Position numbers and translations under genes: made by a program. Under the pieces are notes generated by a model. It was given only the letters and a program-made list of their open reading frames with translations. It did not search any database and was not told where the DNA came from. From NCBI GenBank assembly GCA_937915785.1, contig CALGGY010000003.1:1-40390 (forward strand): a stretch of DNA of 40,390 bases. The letters are read 5' to 3'. Shown piece by piece: positions 24,411 through 32,659 of this stretch; within the stretch, counting starts at the first letter, position 1; each line of letters starts with the position of its first letter. Source of the stretch: an uncultured Bacteroidales bacterium (GTDB lineage: Bacteria; Bacteroidota; Bacteroidia; Bacteroidales; P3).

Positions 24411-25413
24411 ACCTCGTGTACGGCGGAAGCGAAATGTCGGCAAAGTCGCCGTTGAGGTATTTGAAATATCCGGCAATGCCCACCATGGCGGCGTTGTCGG
24501 TGCAGAACTGTTTTTTGGGCAGAAACACCTTCCAGCTGTGCTTTTTGCCGAGCTGTACAAGGTTTTCGCGCAGGTACGAGTTGGCCGACACTCCGCCGGC
24601 TATGGCTACCTGACGTATGCCTGTTTTGTTCATGGCTTTGGTAAGCTTTTTCAGCAAAAAGCTGACGATGGTGTGCTGTATGGAGGCGCAGAGGTCGGCT
24701 TGGTTTTCGGCAACAAAGTCGGGATTCTGGGCCAGCTGGTCGCGCAGAAAATACAGAAACGATGTCTTGATGCCGCTGAAACTGTAGTTCAGTTCAGGGA
24801 TATGGGGTTCTGCGAAGTGGAATTTCAGTGGGTCGCCGTCCTTGGCCAATCGGTCTATTATTGGGCCGCCCGGGTAGCCGAGGTCCATGATTTTTGCTGC
24901 CTTGTCGATGGCTTCGCCGGCGGCGTCGTCGATGGTGCTGCCCAAAATCTCCATTTCAAAATGGCTTTTCAGCAGTATAATCTGCGTGTGCCCGCCCGAC
25001 ACCAGCAGGCAGATGAAAGGGGACTGCGGCACATCGCTGTCGTCCGTTTCTTTGATGAAATGCGACAGCACGTGGGCCTGCAGGTGGTTCACCTCTATCA
25101 GCGGTATGCCCGAAGCCAGTGCAAAGCTCTTGGCAAACGACACCCCCACCAGCAGCGAGCCAAGCAGTCCGGGACCACGGGTGAAAGCCACCGCGTCTAT
25201 CTCTTTTTTGTCGATGCCCGCCTTGCGAATGGCGGTGTCCACCACAGGGATAATGCTCTGCTGATGCGCGCGCGATGCCAGCTCGGGCACCACGCCGCCG
25301 TATTGCCGGTGCACATCCTGACTGGCAATAACGTTGGAAAGCAGACGGTCGCCGCGCAATATGGCGGCAGAGGTGTCGTCGCACGACGATTCTATGGCGA
25401 GTATTGTGGGCAT
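24409..25413 (-). CDS. tsaD: tRNA threonylcarbamoyladenosine transferase subunit TsaD
   Basis: TsaD transfers the threonylcarbamoyl group to A37 of ANN-decoding tRNAs, with TsaB and TsaE. The 334-residue length is normal. It starts ILAIESSCDDTS (4-15), has the metal-binding HLQAH motif with H110 and H114, the GGHTQI nucleotide-binding segment, and the C-terminal AIAGGVSANSYLRE and CTDNAAMVG blocks. Universal housekeeping gene. Confidence 0.97.
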   Translation of the reverse strand: MPTILAIESSCDDTSAAILRGDRLLSNVIASQDVHRQYGGVVPELASRAHQQSIIPVVDTAIRKAGIDKKEIDAVAFTRGPGLLGSLLVGVSFAKSFALASGIPLIEVNHLQAHVLSHFIKETDDSDVPQSPFICLLVSGGHTQIILLKSHFEMEILGSTIDDAAGEAIDKAAKIMDLGYPGGPIIDRLAKDGDPLKFHFAEPHIPELNYSFSGIKTSFLYFLRDQLAQNPDFVAENQADLCASIQHTIVSFLLKKLTKAMNKTGIRQVAIAGGVSANSYLRENLVQLGKKHSWKVFLPKKQFCTDNAAMVGIAGYFKYLNGDFADISLPPYTR

Positions 25414-25435
25414 GGCAGTGTGGTTTTTGGTTACG

Positions 25436-25467
25436 AAAAAAGACAGGCAGCCTGTGCCTGTCTTTTT
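25436..25467 (-). terminator. Terminator after the lipoprotein gene
   Basis: AAAAAGACAGGCA / TGCCTGTCTTTTT forms a 13-bp perfect stem with a 6-base loop between tsaD and the lipoprotein gene. Confidence 0.85.
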
Positions 25468-25486
25468 ATTGTATTAAAAATCTCTA

Positions 25487-25948
25487 TTATTTTTTGAGGT
25501 TTTTCAGAGCGTCGGTGGCGGCGTCGGAAGCGGCCTGGGCACCAGCTTTCAGAGCTTTGTCGCCAGCTTCTTTTGCTGCGTTGGTTGCTTTTTCCTTGAT
25601 GCAGCGGTTGTACTCGGCTTTCATCTCGGCTTGGAAATCAGCGTCGTCTTTGTAAGCGGCGTAGGTCTGGTCGAGGATAGCTTTGAAGCAGTTTTCAACC
25701 GAAGCGGCATCGGTTTTGTAGCAGTTGCATTTTGCTTGACCGGCTTCGCGGGCTTTGCTCAGAATTTCTTCTTTGCTGGTGGCGGCGGGAGCTGCGGCTT
25801 CGGCAGGAGCGGGAGCTTCTTCGGCTACTACTTCTTCGGTAGCGGCGTTGGTGTCTTCTTCGGTGGTTTCAGCATTGTTGTTTCCGCAGGAGAACATCAT
25901 GCCTGCTACAAACATTGCGCTTGCTAAAAAAAATGTTACTTTTTTCAT
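25487..25948 (-). CDS. Ala/Glu-rich lipoprotein
   Basis: A 153-residue predicted lipoprotein with lipobox MMFSC (Cys21). After it comes an acidic, Ala/Pro-rich linker (~25-58), then a compact helical domain with three Cys (CNCYK... NCFKA) and an Ala-rich C-terminal helix. I do not recognise the family. It is likely an abundant envelope protein: it has both a good promoter (TACTTTTG with CAAA-complement TTTG at 20 bp) and a strong terminator, and is monocistronic. Confidence 0.8.
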   Translation of the reverse strand: MKKVTFFLASAMFVAGMMFSCGNNNAETTEEDTNAATEEVVAEEAPAPAEAAAPAATSKEEILSKAREAGQAKCNCYKTDAASVENCFKAILDQTYAAYKDDADFQAEMKAEYNRCIKEKATNAAKEAGDKALKAGAQAASDAATDALKNLKK

Positions 25949-25997
25949 TGTGTTTTAATGTGTTAGTTTATTTTTTTATGTGTTAATTTTCGAACTG

Positions 25998-26029
25998 CAA
26001 AAGTAGCAATTATTTTTTATCTGTGCAAA
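25998..26029 (-). promoter_or_regulatory. Predicted promoter for the lipoprotein gene
   Basis: On the minus strand, TTTG (26026-26029) and TACTTTTG (25998-26005) are separated by 20 bp, the best -33/-7 match in the window. Confidence 0.65.
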
Positions 26030-26091
26030 AAAATGTGATTAAAAATTTGTTGCATTTTTGTTGCTTTCCAAACAGGTTGATTGATAGCGGA

Positions 26092-26577
26092 TTACCTAAT
26101 TCTGTCGGCGGCGCGCACTTTCATTTCGTCGCTGCGGATGCAACGCTGGGCTATCACTATCAGTATCAGGGTGATGACAGGTATAAAAGTTCCTACCGAG
26201 TATGTGGTGCTAACTTCGCCCATGCGGGAAAGAGTCTTTTCAGCGTCGGGAATGGTGGCAAGGAACATTATTCCAATGTAAACCAAGTTGATAAGTCCCA
26301 GCATCGAAACAAAACGCATTTGGCGTATGCGGTTTTTGTACAAAAAAATGCTCACCAGCGTGCCAATGCCCAAAACAATGGCCATAACCATCAGCAACAC
26401 AGAGTTTTGCGCCACGAAAGCTTCGCCGGTTTCTTCGTTCATTGTGTTTTCGCCAGGCATCAGTGTAAGGCTTGATGTGGTGGTGCCAGCCTCGAAAGTG
26501 GCGGTGGGGAACATGAACAGCAGTACAAATCCCACAAGGGCAAGTACCAATAGAAATGATTGAATGCGTTGTATCAT
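26092..26577 (-). CDS. DUF4293 family membrane protein
   Basis: A 161-residue integral membrane protein. It begins MIQRIQSFLLVLALVGFV, typical for DUF4293, and has four hydrophobic segments: ~7-25, ~60-80, ~90-108 and ~128-145, with a C-terminal DEMKVRAADRIR tail also typical for this Bacteroidota family. Function unknown. A TAAATTTG box lies 40 bp upstream. Confidence 0.85.
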   Translation of the reverse strand: MIQRIQSFLLVLALVGFVLLFMFPTATFEAGTTTSSLTLMPGENTMNEETGEAFVAQNSVLLMVMAIVLGIGTLVSIFLYKNRIRQMRFVSMLGLINLVYIGIMFLATIPDAEKTLSRMGEVSTTYSVGTFIPVITLILIVIAQRCIRSDEMKVRAADRIR

Positions 26578-26616
26578 AATATTTTACGTTTTAGAAGCTT
26601 TCTGTTTTACGAAAGG

Positions 26617-26624
26617 CAAATTTA
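26617..26624 (-). promoter_or_regulatory. Predicted -7 box for the DUF4293 gene
   Basis: TAAATTTG on the minus strand, 40 bp upstream of the ATG. Confidence 0.45.
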
Positions 26625-26690
26625 CAAAAAAAATCGATGTGCGGGGCAAAAAAACTTGTCTGTTTGTGCAAATTTCTGAGAATGATATAT

Positions 26691-27194
26691 TTACATAGGT
26701 TTGTAATAGATTTCCACATCTTTCCACTGTTCGTTTTCGAAAAACCAGTCCTTTTTGGTGCCTGTATGCGTGAAACCGCATTTTTCGAACAGCCGCAGCG
26801 ACGGCTCGTTCTCGGCAAGAATTTCCGCGCAGAGCTGGTGCATCTGCAAGTGCTGTCTGCAGTATTCGCACAGTCCCAAAATAGCGGCGGTGGCGTAGCC
26901 TTTCCGACGGAAGTCCTTGTCTATCAGTATTCCAATTTCGGCACGGTGGTTGAAAACATCGATGTTGCAGAGGTCTATGCAGCCCACTGTTTGTCCGTTG
27001 TCCTCTATCACCAGCCTCAGCTGTTTGGCCGTTTGCAGGTCGTAGTGCTGGCTTTCTATAATATATTGTGTAAGCATGTGTTTGCTGAACGGCGCGTGGG
27101 CGTTGCTGGTGGTCCACAGAGTTTCATCGTTCTCCCAGCGGTACATGCTTTCTATGTCGGTTGGCTCAAGGGCGCGCAGGTGTATTTTCCTCAT
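26691..27194 (-). CDS. GNAT family N-acetyltransferase (RimJ/RimL-like)
   Basis: A 167-residue acetyl-CoA-dependent transferase of the Acetyltransf_3 type. The start at 27194 (MRKIHLRAL) is preferred over an upstream one because the protein then begins with the first β-strand and the -7 box at 27207 lies before it. The acetyl-CoA loop is KDFRRKGYATAA (~98-109), followed by NEPSLRLFEKCGFTHTG (~133-149). Relatives include SpeG and ribosomal-protein acetylases; the substrate cannot be told. Confidence 0.9.
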   Translation of the reverse strand: MRKIHLRALEPTDIESMYRWENDETLWTTSNAHAPFSKHMLTQYIIESQHYDLQTAKQLRLVIEDNGQTVGCIDLCNIDVFNHRAEIGILIDKDFRRKGYATAAILGLCEYCRQHLQMHQLCAEILAENEPSLRLFEKCGFTHTGTKKDWFFENEQWKDVEIYYKPM

Positions 27195-27206
27195 CGTTTT
27201 TTTTTG

Positions 27207-27214
27207 CAAAGGTA
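27207..27214 (-). promoter_or_regulatory. Predicted -7 box for the GNAT gene
   Basis: TACCTTTG on the minus strand, only 13 bp upstream of the chosen start, implying a very short leader. Confidence 0.45.
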
Positions 27215-27302
27215 CGTTTTTTTTCTTTATGTTGGCAATTGTTTTTTAACGACTTGTGTAGAAGCTTTTGCAGGCAAGGTTGAAAAAAACGGATGCATTT
27301 GT

Positions 27303-27334
27303 TTTGTTTGTATCGAAAAAAAAACGTAAATTTG
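27303..27334 (+). promoter_or_regulatory. Predicted promoter for the bactofilin gene
   Basis: TTTG (27303-27306) and TAAATTTG (27327-27334), 20-bp spacer, 49 bp upstream of the ATG. Confidence 0.6.
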
Positions 27335-27382
27335 CACTTCCGAAAAACATTATCAAACGACAATAAAAAATAATTGCAAGCT

Positions 27383-27784
27383 ATGGCAAAAGCATCAGAA
27401 AACGGAGTTGCCGGTGCAATCAACACAATATCGCAAGGCACTGAAATAAAAGGCAACATCAAAGCATCGGGCGATTTTCGCATGGACGGCACCCTTGAGG
27501 GCGACATCGTTCTTGAAGGCAAGCTCGTGGTGGGTGAAAATGGCAACGTGCGCGGAAATATCATCTGCCAAAACGCCAACATCATAGGCACGGTGTGCGG
27601 CAACGTTACAGTGAAAGAACTCCTCAGCCTCGACTCCACAGCAGTGGTTCAGGGCGATATAGTGATAAACAAACTGTCCATCGAACCGGGAGCCAAGTTC
27701 GTAGGCACTTGCAAGATGTATCGCGACACCGAAGCTGCCTTCAATGCGGCCCAAAACCAAGAACCCGAAACCAGCGAAGACTAA
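27383..27784 (+). CDS. Bactofilin (polymer-forming cytoskeletal protein)
   Basis: A 133-residue bactofilin, a protein that polymerises without nucleotide into filaments and often positions cell-wall enzymes. The hallmark right-handed β-helix is visible as short repeating hydrophobic strands: IKGNIKASGDFRMDG, LEGDIVLEGKLVVGENG, VRGNIICQNANIIG, VCGNVTVKELLSLDS, VQGDIVINKLSIEPGAKF. ATG 27383 was chosen over an upstream TTG. It begins an operon with AtpZ (3-bp gap) and a kinase-RapZ fusion. Confidence 0.95.
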   Translation: MAKASENGVAGAINTISQGTEIKGNIKASGDFRMDGTLEGDIVLEGKLVVGENGNVRGNIICQNANIIGTVCGNVTVKELLSLDSTAVVQGDIVINKLSIEPGAKFVGTCKMYRDTEAAFNAAQNQEPETSED

Positions 27785-27787
27785 CTT

Positions 27788-28006
27788 ATGCCACAAAAAA
27801 AAGGCAAGAAGTCGCCACTGCAAGCCTACGCCGAGTACTCCGCCCTCGGTATGGAGCTCGTTGCCATTGTGCTTGTGTGCGTGTTTGTCGGCGTCAAGCT
27901 CGACCAATGGGTGGATGCTCTCAAATTCCCACTGTTCACCCTTGTCTTTGTGGCAATAGGCCTTGCCGGTTCCATGGTGATGCTGGTGCGAAGGACAAAA
28001 AAATGA
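27788..28006 (+). CDS. AtpZ/AtpI family protein
   Basis: A 72-residue membrane protein with two hydrophobic helices (~20-38 and ~47-65) and the family's GVKLDQWV motif between them. AtpI/AtpZ proteins help assemble the F1Fo ATP synthase c-ring or form a small cation channel. In many Bacteroidota the gene precedes atpB (subunit a); here the next gene is a kinase-RapZ fusion and no ATP synthase subunit is in the window. Confidence 0.88.
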   Translation: MPQKKGKKSPLQAYAEYSALGMELVAIVLVCVFVGVKLDQWVDALKFPLFTLVFVAIGLAGSMVMLVRRTKK

Positions 28007-28015
28007 CCCCCCCCT

Positions 28016-29425
28016 ATGGAAAAACTTTTCAAACAATGGTCCGGCGAGCCCTGCCTTGAAAAGGAAGCCGTTTCGGCACACGGCTCGGCACGCAGCTATT
28101 ACCGGCTGAAAGGCCGTTCGCATGCCTGCATAGCCGCCGTCAACAGCGACATCCGCGAAAACGAGGCCTTTTTCTATTACACCGACTTTTTCCGCGGCAA
28201 AGGCATCCATGTGCCGGAGATTTATGCCATCTCTGCCGACCGCACAACCTACCTGCAGCAGGACCTTGGCAACCAAACTCTTTACGATTTTGTCTGCGCC
28301 CATCGCCATGAGGGTGCGGATTTCAAACAAACCATCGAACCTATTTACCAAAATGTGATAGACGGCCTTGTGGCATTGCAGAAAGCCGGCACCACAGCCG
28401 ATTTCGGGCACGCTTACCCACGCCCGGCGTTCGACCGTCAGTCCATGCAATGGGATTTGAACTATTTCAAATACGATTTTCTGAAACTGGCGCACATACC
28501 TTTCGATGAACAGCTGCTCGAGACCGATTTCGACACTTTCATCGCACAGATAGAATCCGTGCCGCACCAGTTTTTCCTATACCGCGATTTCCAGTCGCGC
28601 AACATCATGCTCTCTGGCGGCGATGTCTATTTTATTGATTATCAGGGTGGCCGGCAGGGCGCTCCGCACTACGACCTCGCCTCGCTCCTTTACGACGCCA
28701 AAGCCGGAATTCCAGATGACGCCCGCCAGCGTTTGGCCGATTACTATTACCAAGCCTTTGGCAACGAACTTGGGCAGGACAAACCCCAGTTTATGCAAAC
28801 CCTCAGCCGCTTTGTGCTGTTGCGCATAATGCAGGCCTTCGGAGCCTACGGTTACCGCGGTCTGTTCGAAGGCAAGGAGCATTTTGTGCATAGCATAGCT
28901 CCAGCATTGGAAAATATTGCCAAGGTGTTGAACGATAGTTCGTTGCTTGCCGATTGTCCGGAGCTTTACCGAGTTCTGAAACTGATGATAGCCAGCGACG
29001 GGCTTCGGCAGATTTCGTGTGCAGCGGCCTCCAAAGGGCAACTTACCGTAACGGTGAACAGCTTCTCGTTCAAGCGCGGCTACCCTTACGACAAAAACGG
29101 CAACGGCGGCGGCTATGTGTTCGACTGCCGCGCATTGCCCAACCCCGGTCGCTACCCGCAATACCACCAGTACACCGGCAACGACCAGCCCGTTATCGAT
29201 TTCCTGCAAAAGGAACCTGAAGTGGAGCAGTTTGTAAACCATGCCTTCGTCATGGTGAGCAAATCGGTGGAGCGATACATGCAGCGCGGATTTGAAAACC
29301 TGCAGGTCAATTTCGGATGCACCGGCGGACAGCACCGCTCGGTGTATTGCGCCGAGCAACTGGCAAAAAGAATTGCACAAATTGTTGGCTGCACCGTGCA
29401 AGTACATCATCTGGAACAAGAATGA
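28016..29425 (+). CDS. Sugar kinase (AmgK/APH-like) fused to a RapZ C-terminal domain
   Basis: A 469-residue fusion. Residues ~1-330 are an aminoglycoside-phosphotransferase-fold kinase: the catalytic loop is Y189-R-D191-F-Q-S-R-N196 and the metal-binding segment is VYFIDYQGG (~205-213). Closest in character to AmgK, which phosphorylates MurNAc/GlcNAc at C1. Residues ~340-469 match the RapZ C-terminal domain: NSFSFKRGYP, FDCRALPNPG, and G434-C-T-G-G-Q-H440-R-S, the most conserved RapZ motif. RapZ in E. coli senses glucosamine-6-phosphate and binds the small RNA GlmZ. The RapZ N-terminal P-loop domain is absent, replaced by the kinase. This suggests amino-sugar sensing or metabolism. A run of eight C lies immediately before the start codon. 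Confidence 0.85.
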   Translation: MEKLFKQWSGEPCLEKEAVSAHGSARSYYRLKGRSHACIAAVNSDIRENEAFFYYTDFFRGKGIHVPEIYAISADRTTYLQQDLGNQTLYDFVCAHRHEGADFKQTIEPIYQNVIDGLVALQKAGTTADFGHAYPRPAFDRQSMQWDLNYFKYDFLKLAHIPFDEQLLETDFDTFIAQIESVPHQFFLYRDFQSRNIMLSGGDVYFIDYQGGRQGAPHYDLASLLYDAKAGIPDDARQRLADYYYQAFGNELGQDKPQFMQTLSRFVLLRIMQAFGAYGYRGLFEGKEHFVHSIAPALENIAKVLNDSSLLADCPELYRVLKLMIASDGLRQISCAAASKGQLTVTVNSFSFKRGYPYDKNGNGGGYVFDCRALPNPGRYPQYHQYTGNDQPVIDFLQKEPEVEQFVNHAFVMVSKSVERYMQRGFENLQVNFGCTGGQHRSVYCAEQLAKRIAQIVGCTVQVHHLEQE

Positions 29426-29515
29426 TAACGGCCAAACACCGTGATAATCATGCTGTTGATAACACGGTGGATAAAAAAAAGATAAAAACTTCTTCGTTAT
29501 TTGAAAAAAACTGTG

Positions 29516-29523
29516 TATATTTG
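29516..29523 (+). promoter_or_regulatory. Predicted -7 box for the 29583 gene cluster
   Basis: TATATTTG, 60 bp upstream of the ATG. It follows an inverted repeat CACCGTG (29437) / CACGGTG (29463) that has no T run and is not a clear terminator. Confidence 0.45.
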
Positions 29524-29582
29524 CAAATCTGAAAAACACGGAAAATAAACAAATAAATAAGTATAACACAAAGTATAACAAA

Positions 29583-30272
29583 ATGAAAGCAGGAAAAATT
29601 ATTCTTCACACTGCATTGATAGCGGCAATAATCGTACTGGGAATATTGGTATATAGAAGCATTGTAACTCCCATGCGTTTCGAGGACGAATGCAACCGTC
29701 GTCGCGATGCCGTGGCTGAAAAGCTGAAAGTTATCAGAACGTTGCAGGAGGCCCACAAAATGGTTTATGGCAAATATGCCGCCAACCTCGATTCCCTGAT
29801 TATCGATCTGCAGCAAGGCAAACAGCCCGTTGTAAAGAAAGAAGTGGTGAAAGTAGTGCCCGAGGACATGACCGAGTCCGAAGCTCTGAAACAAGGCTAC
29901 ATACGCCGCGATACCGTGTTCATGAACCCTCTTGAAAAACTGCGCGACGAGAAAAAACTCATCAAGGTTTCCAAACAGGGCGACACCACAGCTATCACCG
30001 ACCAAGAGCTCATGGAACTCAAATACGTTCCCGTTAAACAACAGGACGGTAAAGAACGCCTGCAGTTCACCTCCAATGCCGGACAGATAGAACGCGGCGG
30101 ATTCCAAGTGCCGGTGTTCGAAGTTAAAGTGGACCTGAAAGACCTCCTCTGGGACCTCGACAATCAGTCTGTGATAAACAAAATTGCCGAGATAGAACGC
30201 GTGCCCGGAAAATACGCCGGATGGAAAGTCGGTGATATGGAAAACCCCGTTACCGACGGAAACTTCGAATAA
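29583..30272 (+). CDS. Hypothetical membrane-anchored protein
   Basis: A 229-residue protein with one N-terminal membrane helix (ILHTALIAAIIVLGILVY, ~6-23) followed by a charged helical stretch (ECNRRRDAVAEKLKVIRTLQEAHKMVYGKY, ~35-64) and a soluble region. The helix plus the LQEAHKMVYGKYAANLDSL segment resembles pilin-like proteins in general form, but the prepilin peptidase motif is not evident. I cannot assign a family or function. It lies 16 bp before the DUF3822 gene and begins a long co-directional run. Confidence 0.8.
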   Translation: MKAGKIILHTALIAAIIVLGILVYRSIVTPMRFEDECNRRRDAVAEKLKVIRTLQEAHKMVYGKYAANLDSLIIDLQQGKQPVVKKEVVKVVPEDMTESEALKQGYIRRDTVFMNPLEKLRDEKKLIKVSKQGDTTAITDQELMELKYVPVKQQDGKERLQFTSNAGQIERGGFQVPVFEVKVDLKDLLWDLDNQSVINKIAEIERVPGKYAGWKVGDMENPVTDGNFE

Positions 30273-30288
30273 AAACAAAACAAAACAA

Positions 30289-31119
30289 ATGTCGTACACA
30301 ATAAACAGTTTTATATCTTCGGATACTCGTATCCAAGAAGGCGACAAGAAATTATCCATTTGCCTTTCAGCAAATGGATTTTCTTTTTCAGTGGTTTCGT
30401 TAAGCAACAAATTGCTTGCCGTTGGCGATGTTAGCTGCGACATGCCCCAATCCGTGGCAACAATGATGATGCAGCTGCGGCAGATTTTCGAAAAGCTGGC
30501 GCTCCACCTCTCGTCGTATGCCGAAGTGGTGGTGGTGGAACCCGCCTCCAAATTTGCATGGATACCCGAACACCTGTACAAAAAAGGCTGCGAAAGGCAG
30601 TATCTGCAACTCGTTTGCAAATTGGACAACAAGGACGAGATTAAAGTGGACTACTCCGAAAGAATGCAGGCTTATTGTGTTTTTGTAACCACAAATGCCA
30701 TGGTGCCGGCCCTTAAGATACTGGCACCCAAGATGAAACATCGCTGCCAGCACTCGATACTTGCCGAGAGCCAGCACCTTGCCGCAAAAAGCAAGACAAA
30801 ACCGCTGATGGCACTCAACGTGCGCGAGGGCTTTGTGGACTTGGCAGTGTTTGTGGATCAGAAACTGCTGATGGCCAACACCTACCCATGCACATCCAAG
30901 TCGGAGGCGTTGTATATAGCCCTCAATGTGTCGCGAAACATGCAGCTGCGCAATGAACAAGCCGAGATAAGCCTCTCCGGCCAATTGGACAGGGAGTGGT
31001 ACCAAAGCATAAGCCCCTATTTCGGCACGGCTACCCTCAACACCGGCCGCCCGCTCGCCATAGACGAAATGGAGTTGCGCAAAGTGCACATTTACAAATA
31101 TATACTAACTATCGGCTGA
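30289..31119 (+). CDS. DUF3822 family protein
   Basis: A 276-residue protein of the Bacteroidota DUF3822 family, which is usually encoded just before rsmD as here. ATG 30289 (MSYTINSFISSDTRI) was chosen; upstream codons lie within the preceding gene. It has the ISCLSANGFSFSVVS-type opening strand pair and the later LALNVREGFVDLAVFVDQKLLMANTY stretch, suggestive of an actin-like/ASKHA fold, though this is an inference. Function unknown. rsmD starts 3 bp after its stop. Confidence 0.85.
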   Translation: MSYTINSFISSDTRIQEGDKKLSICLSANGFSFSVVSLSNKLLAVGDVSCDMPQSVATMMMQLRQIFEKLALHLSSYAEVVVVEPASKFAWIPEHLYKKGCERQYLQLVCKLDNKDEIKVDYSERMQAYCVFVTTNAMVPALKILAPKMKHRCQHSILAESQHLAAKSKTKPLMALNVREGFVDLAVFVDQKLLMANTYPCTSKSEALYIALNVSRNMQLRNEQAEISLSGQLDREWYQSISPYFGTATLNTGRPLAIDEMELRKVHIYKYILTIG

Positions 31120-31122
31120 CCT

Positions 31123-31671
31123 ATGCGTATCATCAGCGGCACCCTGAAAGGCAGACGCATAGAACCCAAAGAGGAGCTGCCCGTGCGTCCCACCACCGAC
31201 ATGGCGCGCGAAAGCCTTTTCAATATCCTCAACAACTACGTGGATTACGAAGAAAGCACCGTTATGGACCTGTTTTCGGGCACCGGAGCCGTGGCATTCG
31301 AGTTCGTTTCGCGAGGAGCCAAAAACGTTACCGCCGTGGAGATAAACAACCGCTGCGTGGATTTTATCCGCAAAACTGCCGAGAAATTCGGGATAGACAA
31401 TATGCGGGTGGTGCGCGCCGACGTGTTCGACATGCTGAAACGCGCATACCGCAAATTCGACATCGTTTTCGCCGACCCGCCGTATTCCTCGCCCGACCTG
31501 CCCAAGCTTCCCGACCTCGTTTTCGAAAAAGACCTGCTCACCGGCGACGGTATCTTTATTCTCGAACATCCGGCCGAACACTCTTTTGATGGACATCCAC
31601 ATTTTTGGCAGCACCGCCACTACGGCAAAGTGAACTTCACCTTTTTTGCTAAAAAATTAGAACAAGAATAA
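31123..31671 (+). CDS. rsmD: 16S rRNA (guanine(966)-N(2))-methyltransferase
   Basis: RsmD methylates N2 of G966 in 16S rRNA in the assembled 30S subunit. The 182-residue length is normal. Motifs: MRIISGTLKGRRI at the N-terminus, RPTTDMARESLFNIL (~25-39), the SAM-binding DLFSGTGAVAFE (~49-60), and the catalytic FADPPYSSP (~115-123), which is the DPPY motif of N-methyltransferases. Nearest neighbours are DUF3822 (3-bp gap) and purC (14-bp gap). Confidence 0.95.
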   Translation: MRIISGTLKGRRIEPKEELPVRPTTDMARESLFNILNNYVDYEESTVMDLFSGTGAVAFEFVSRGAKNVTAVEINNRCVDFIRKTAEKFGIDNMRVVRADVFDMLKRAYRKFDIVFADPPYSSPDLPKLPDLVFEKDLLTGDGIFILEHPAEHSFDGHPHFWQHRHYGKVNFTFFAKKLEQE

Positions 31672-31685
31672 ACATTTATATTGTC

Positions 31686-32630
31686 ATGAAAGCAGTAGTA
31701 AAAACCAATTTCAGTTTTCCCAAGCAAAAAAGCCTCTACGAAGGCAAAGTGAGAGACGTTTATAATATTGACGACAAATATTTGGCCATGGTTGTAACCG
31801 ACCGTATATCGGCATTCGACGTGGTGCTGCCCAAAGGCATACCCTACAAAGGTCAGGTGCTGAACCAGATTGCCGCCAAGTTCCTCAACGCCACTTCCGA
31901 CATACTGCCCAACTGGAAAATAGCCACCCCCGACCCCATGGTTACCGTGGGTCATCGATGCGAACCATTCAAAGTTGAGATGGTGATACGCGGATACCTT
32001 GCCGGAAGCTCGTGGCGCGAATACAAAGCCAGCAAACGTGAGCTCTGCGGAGTGCCACTGCCCGAGGGCATGGTGGAAAACCAGAAATTCCCCTCCCCGA
32101 TAATCACCCCAACCACCAAGGCCGACGAAGGCCACGACGAGAATATCTCCAAAGAAGAGATTATCTGTCAGGGACTGGTGAGCCGCGACGACTACGAACA
32201 ACTGGAAAAATACACCTACGCACTGTTCCAGCGTGGCACCGAAATGGCTGCCAAACAGGGACTTATACTCGTTGACACAAAATACGAGTTCGGTAAAAAG
32301 GACGGCAAAATAATGCTTATAGACGAGATACACACTCCCGACTCGTCGCGCTATTTCTACGCCGAAGGCTACGAAGAGCGCCTGCGCAATGGCGAAAAAC
32401 AACGCCAGCTCTCCAAGGAGTTTGTGCGCGAATGGCTGATGGAAAACGGTTTTCAAGGCAAAGCCGGACAAAAAGTGCCCGAAATGACACTGGAATTTAT
32501 AGATCGGGTAACAGACAGATACATAGAACTTTATGAAAAAATTGTGGGCGAAAAGTTCGTTAAATCGGAATCGGACGACACCGAAAAACGTATCGAAACC
32601 AACGTAACGGCTTTTCTTGCTAAATTGTAA
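31686..32630 (+). CDS. purC: Phosphoribosylaminoimidazole-succinocarboxamide synthase
   Basis: PurC joins CAIR and aspartate with ATP to give SAICAR. At 314 residues it is the longer form seen in Bacteroidota and eukaryotes. Motifs: LYEGKVRDVYNIDDKYLAMVVTDRISAFD (~18-46), VGHRCEPFKVEMVIRGYLAGSSW (~88-110) and VDTKYEFGKKDGKIMLIDEIHTPDSSRY (~198-225). It follows rsmD by 14 bp and precedes sppA by 29 bp, likely within one transcript. Confidence 0.97.
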   Translation: MKAVVKTNFSFPKQKSLYEGKVRDVYNIDDKYLAMVVTDRISAFDVVLPKGIPYKGQVLNQIAAKFLNATSDILPNWKIATPDPMVTVGHRCEPFKVEMVIRGYLAGSSWREYKASKRELCGVPLPEGMVENQKFPSPIITPTTKADEGHDENISKEEIICQGLVSRDDYEQLEKYTYALFQRGTEMAAKQGLILVDTKYEFGKKDGKIMLIDEIHTPDSSRYFYAEGYEERLRNGEKQRQLSKEFVREWLMENGFQGKAGQKVPEMTLEFIDRVTDRYIELYEKIVGEKFVKSESDDTEKRIETNVTAFLAKL

Positions 32631-32659
32631 TAATAATTATAAACCAAGAAATTAAATAT

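Noticed and set aside
23395..25497. 700-codon plus-strand open frame
   Set aside because: It lies opposite the GH3 and tsaD genes, which have full family motifs; the frame crosses their intergenic gap and matches nothing recognisable.
29437..29469. Inverted repeat CACCGTG...CACGGTG after the kinase-RapZ gene
   Set aside because: The stem is only 7 bp with a 19-base loop and it is followed by A rather than T, so it is not convincing as a terminator.
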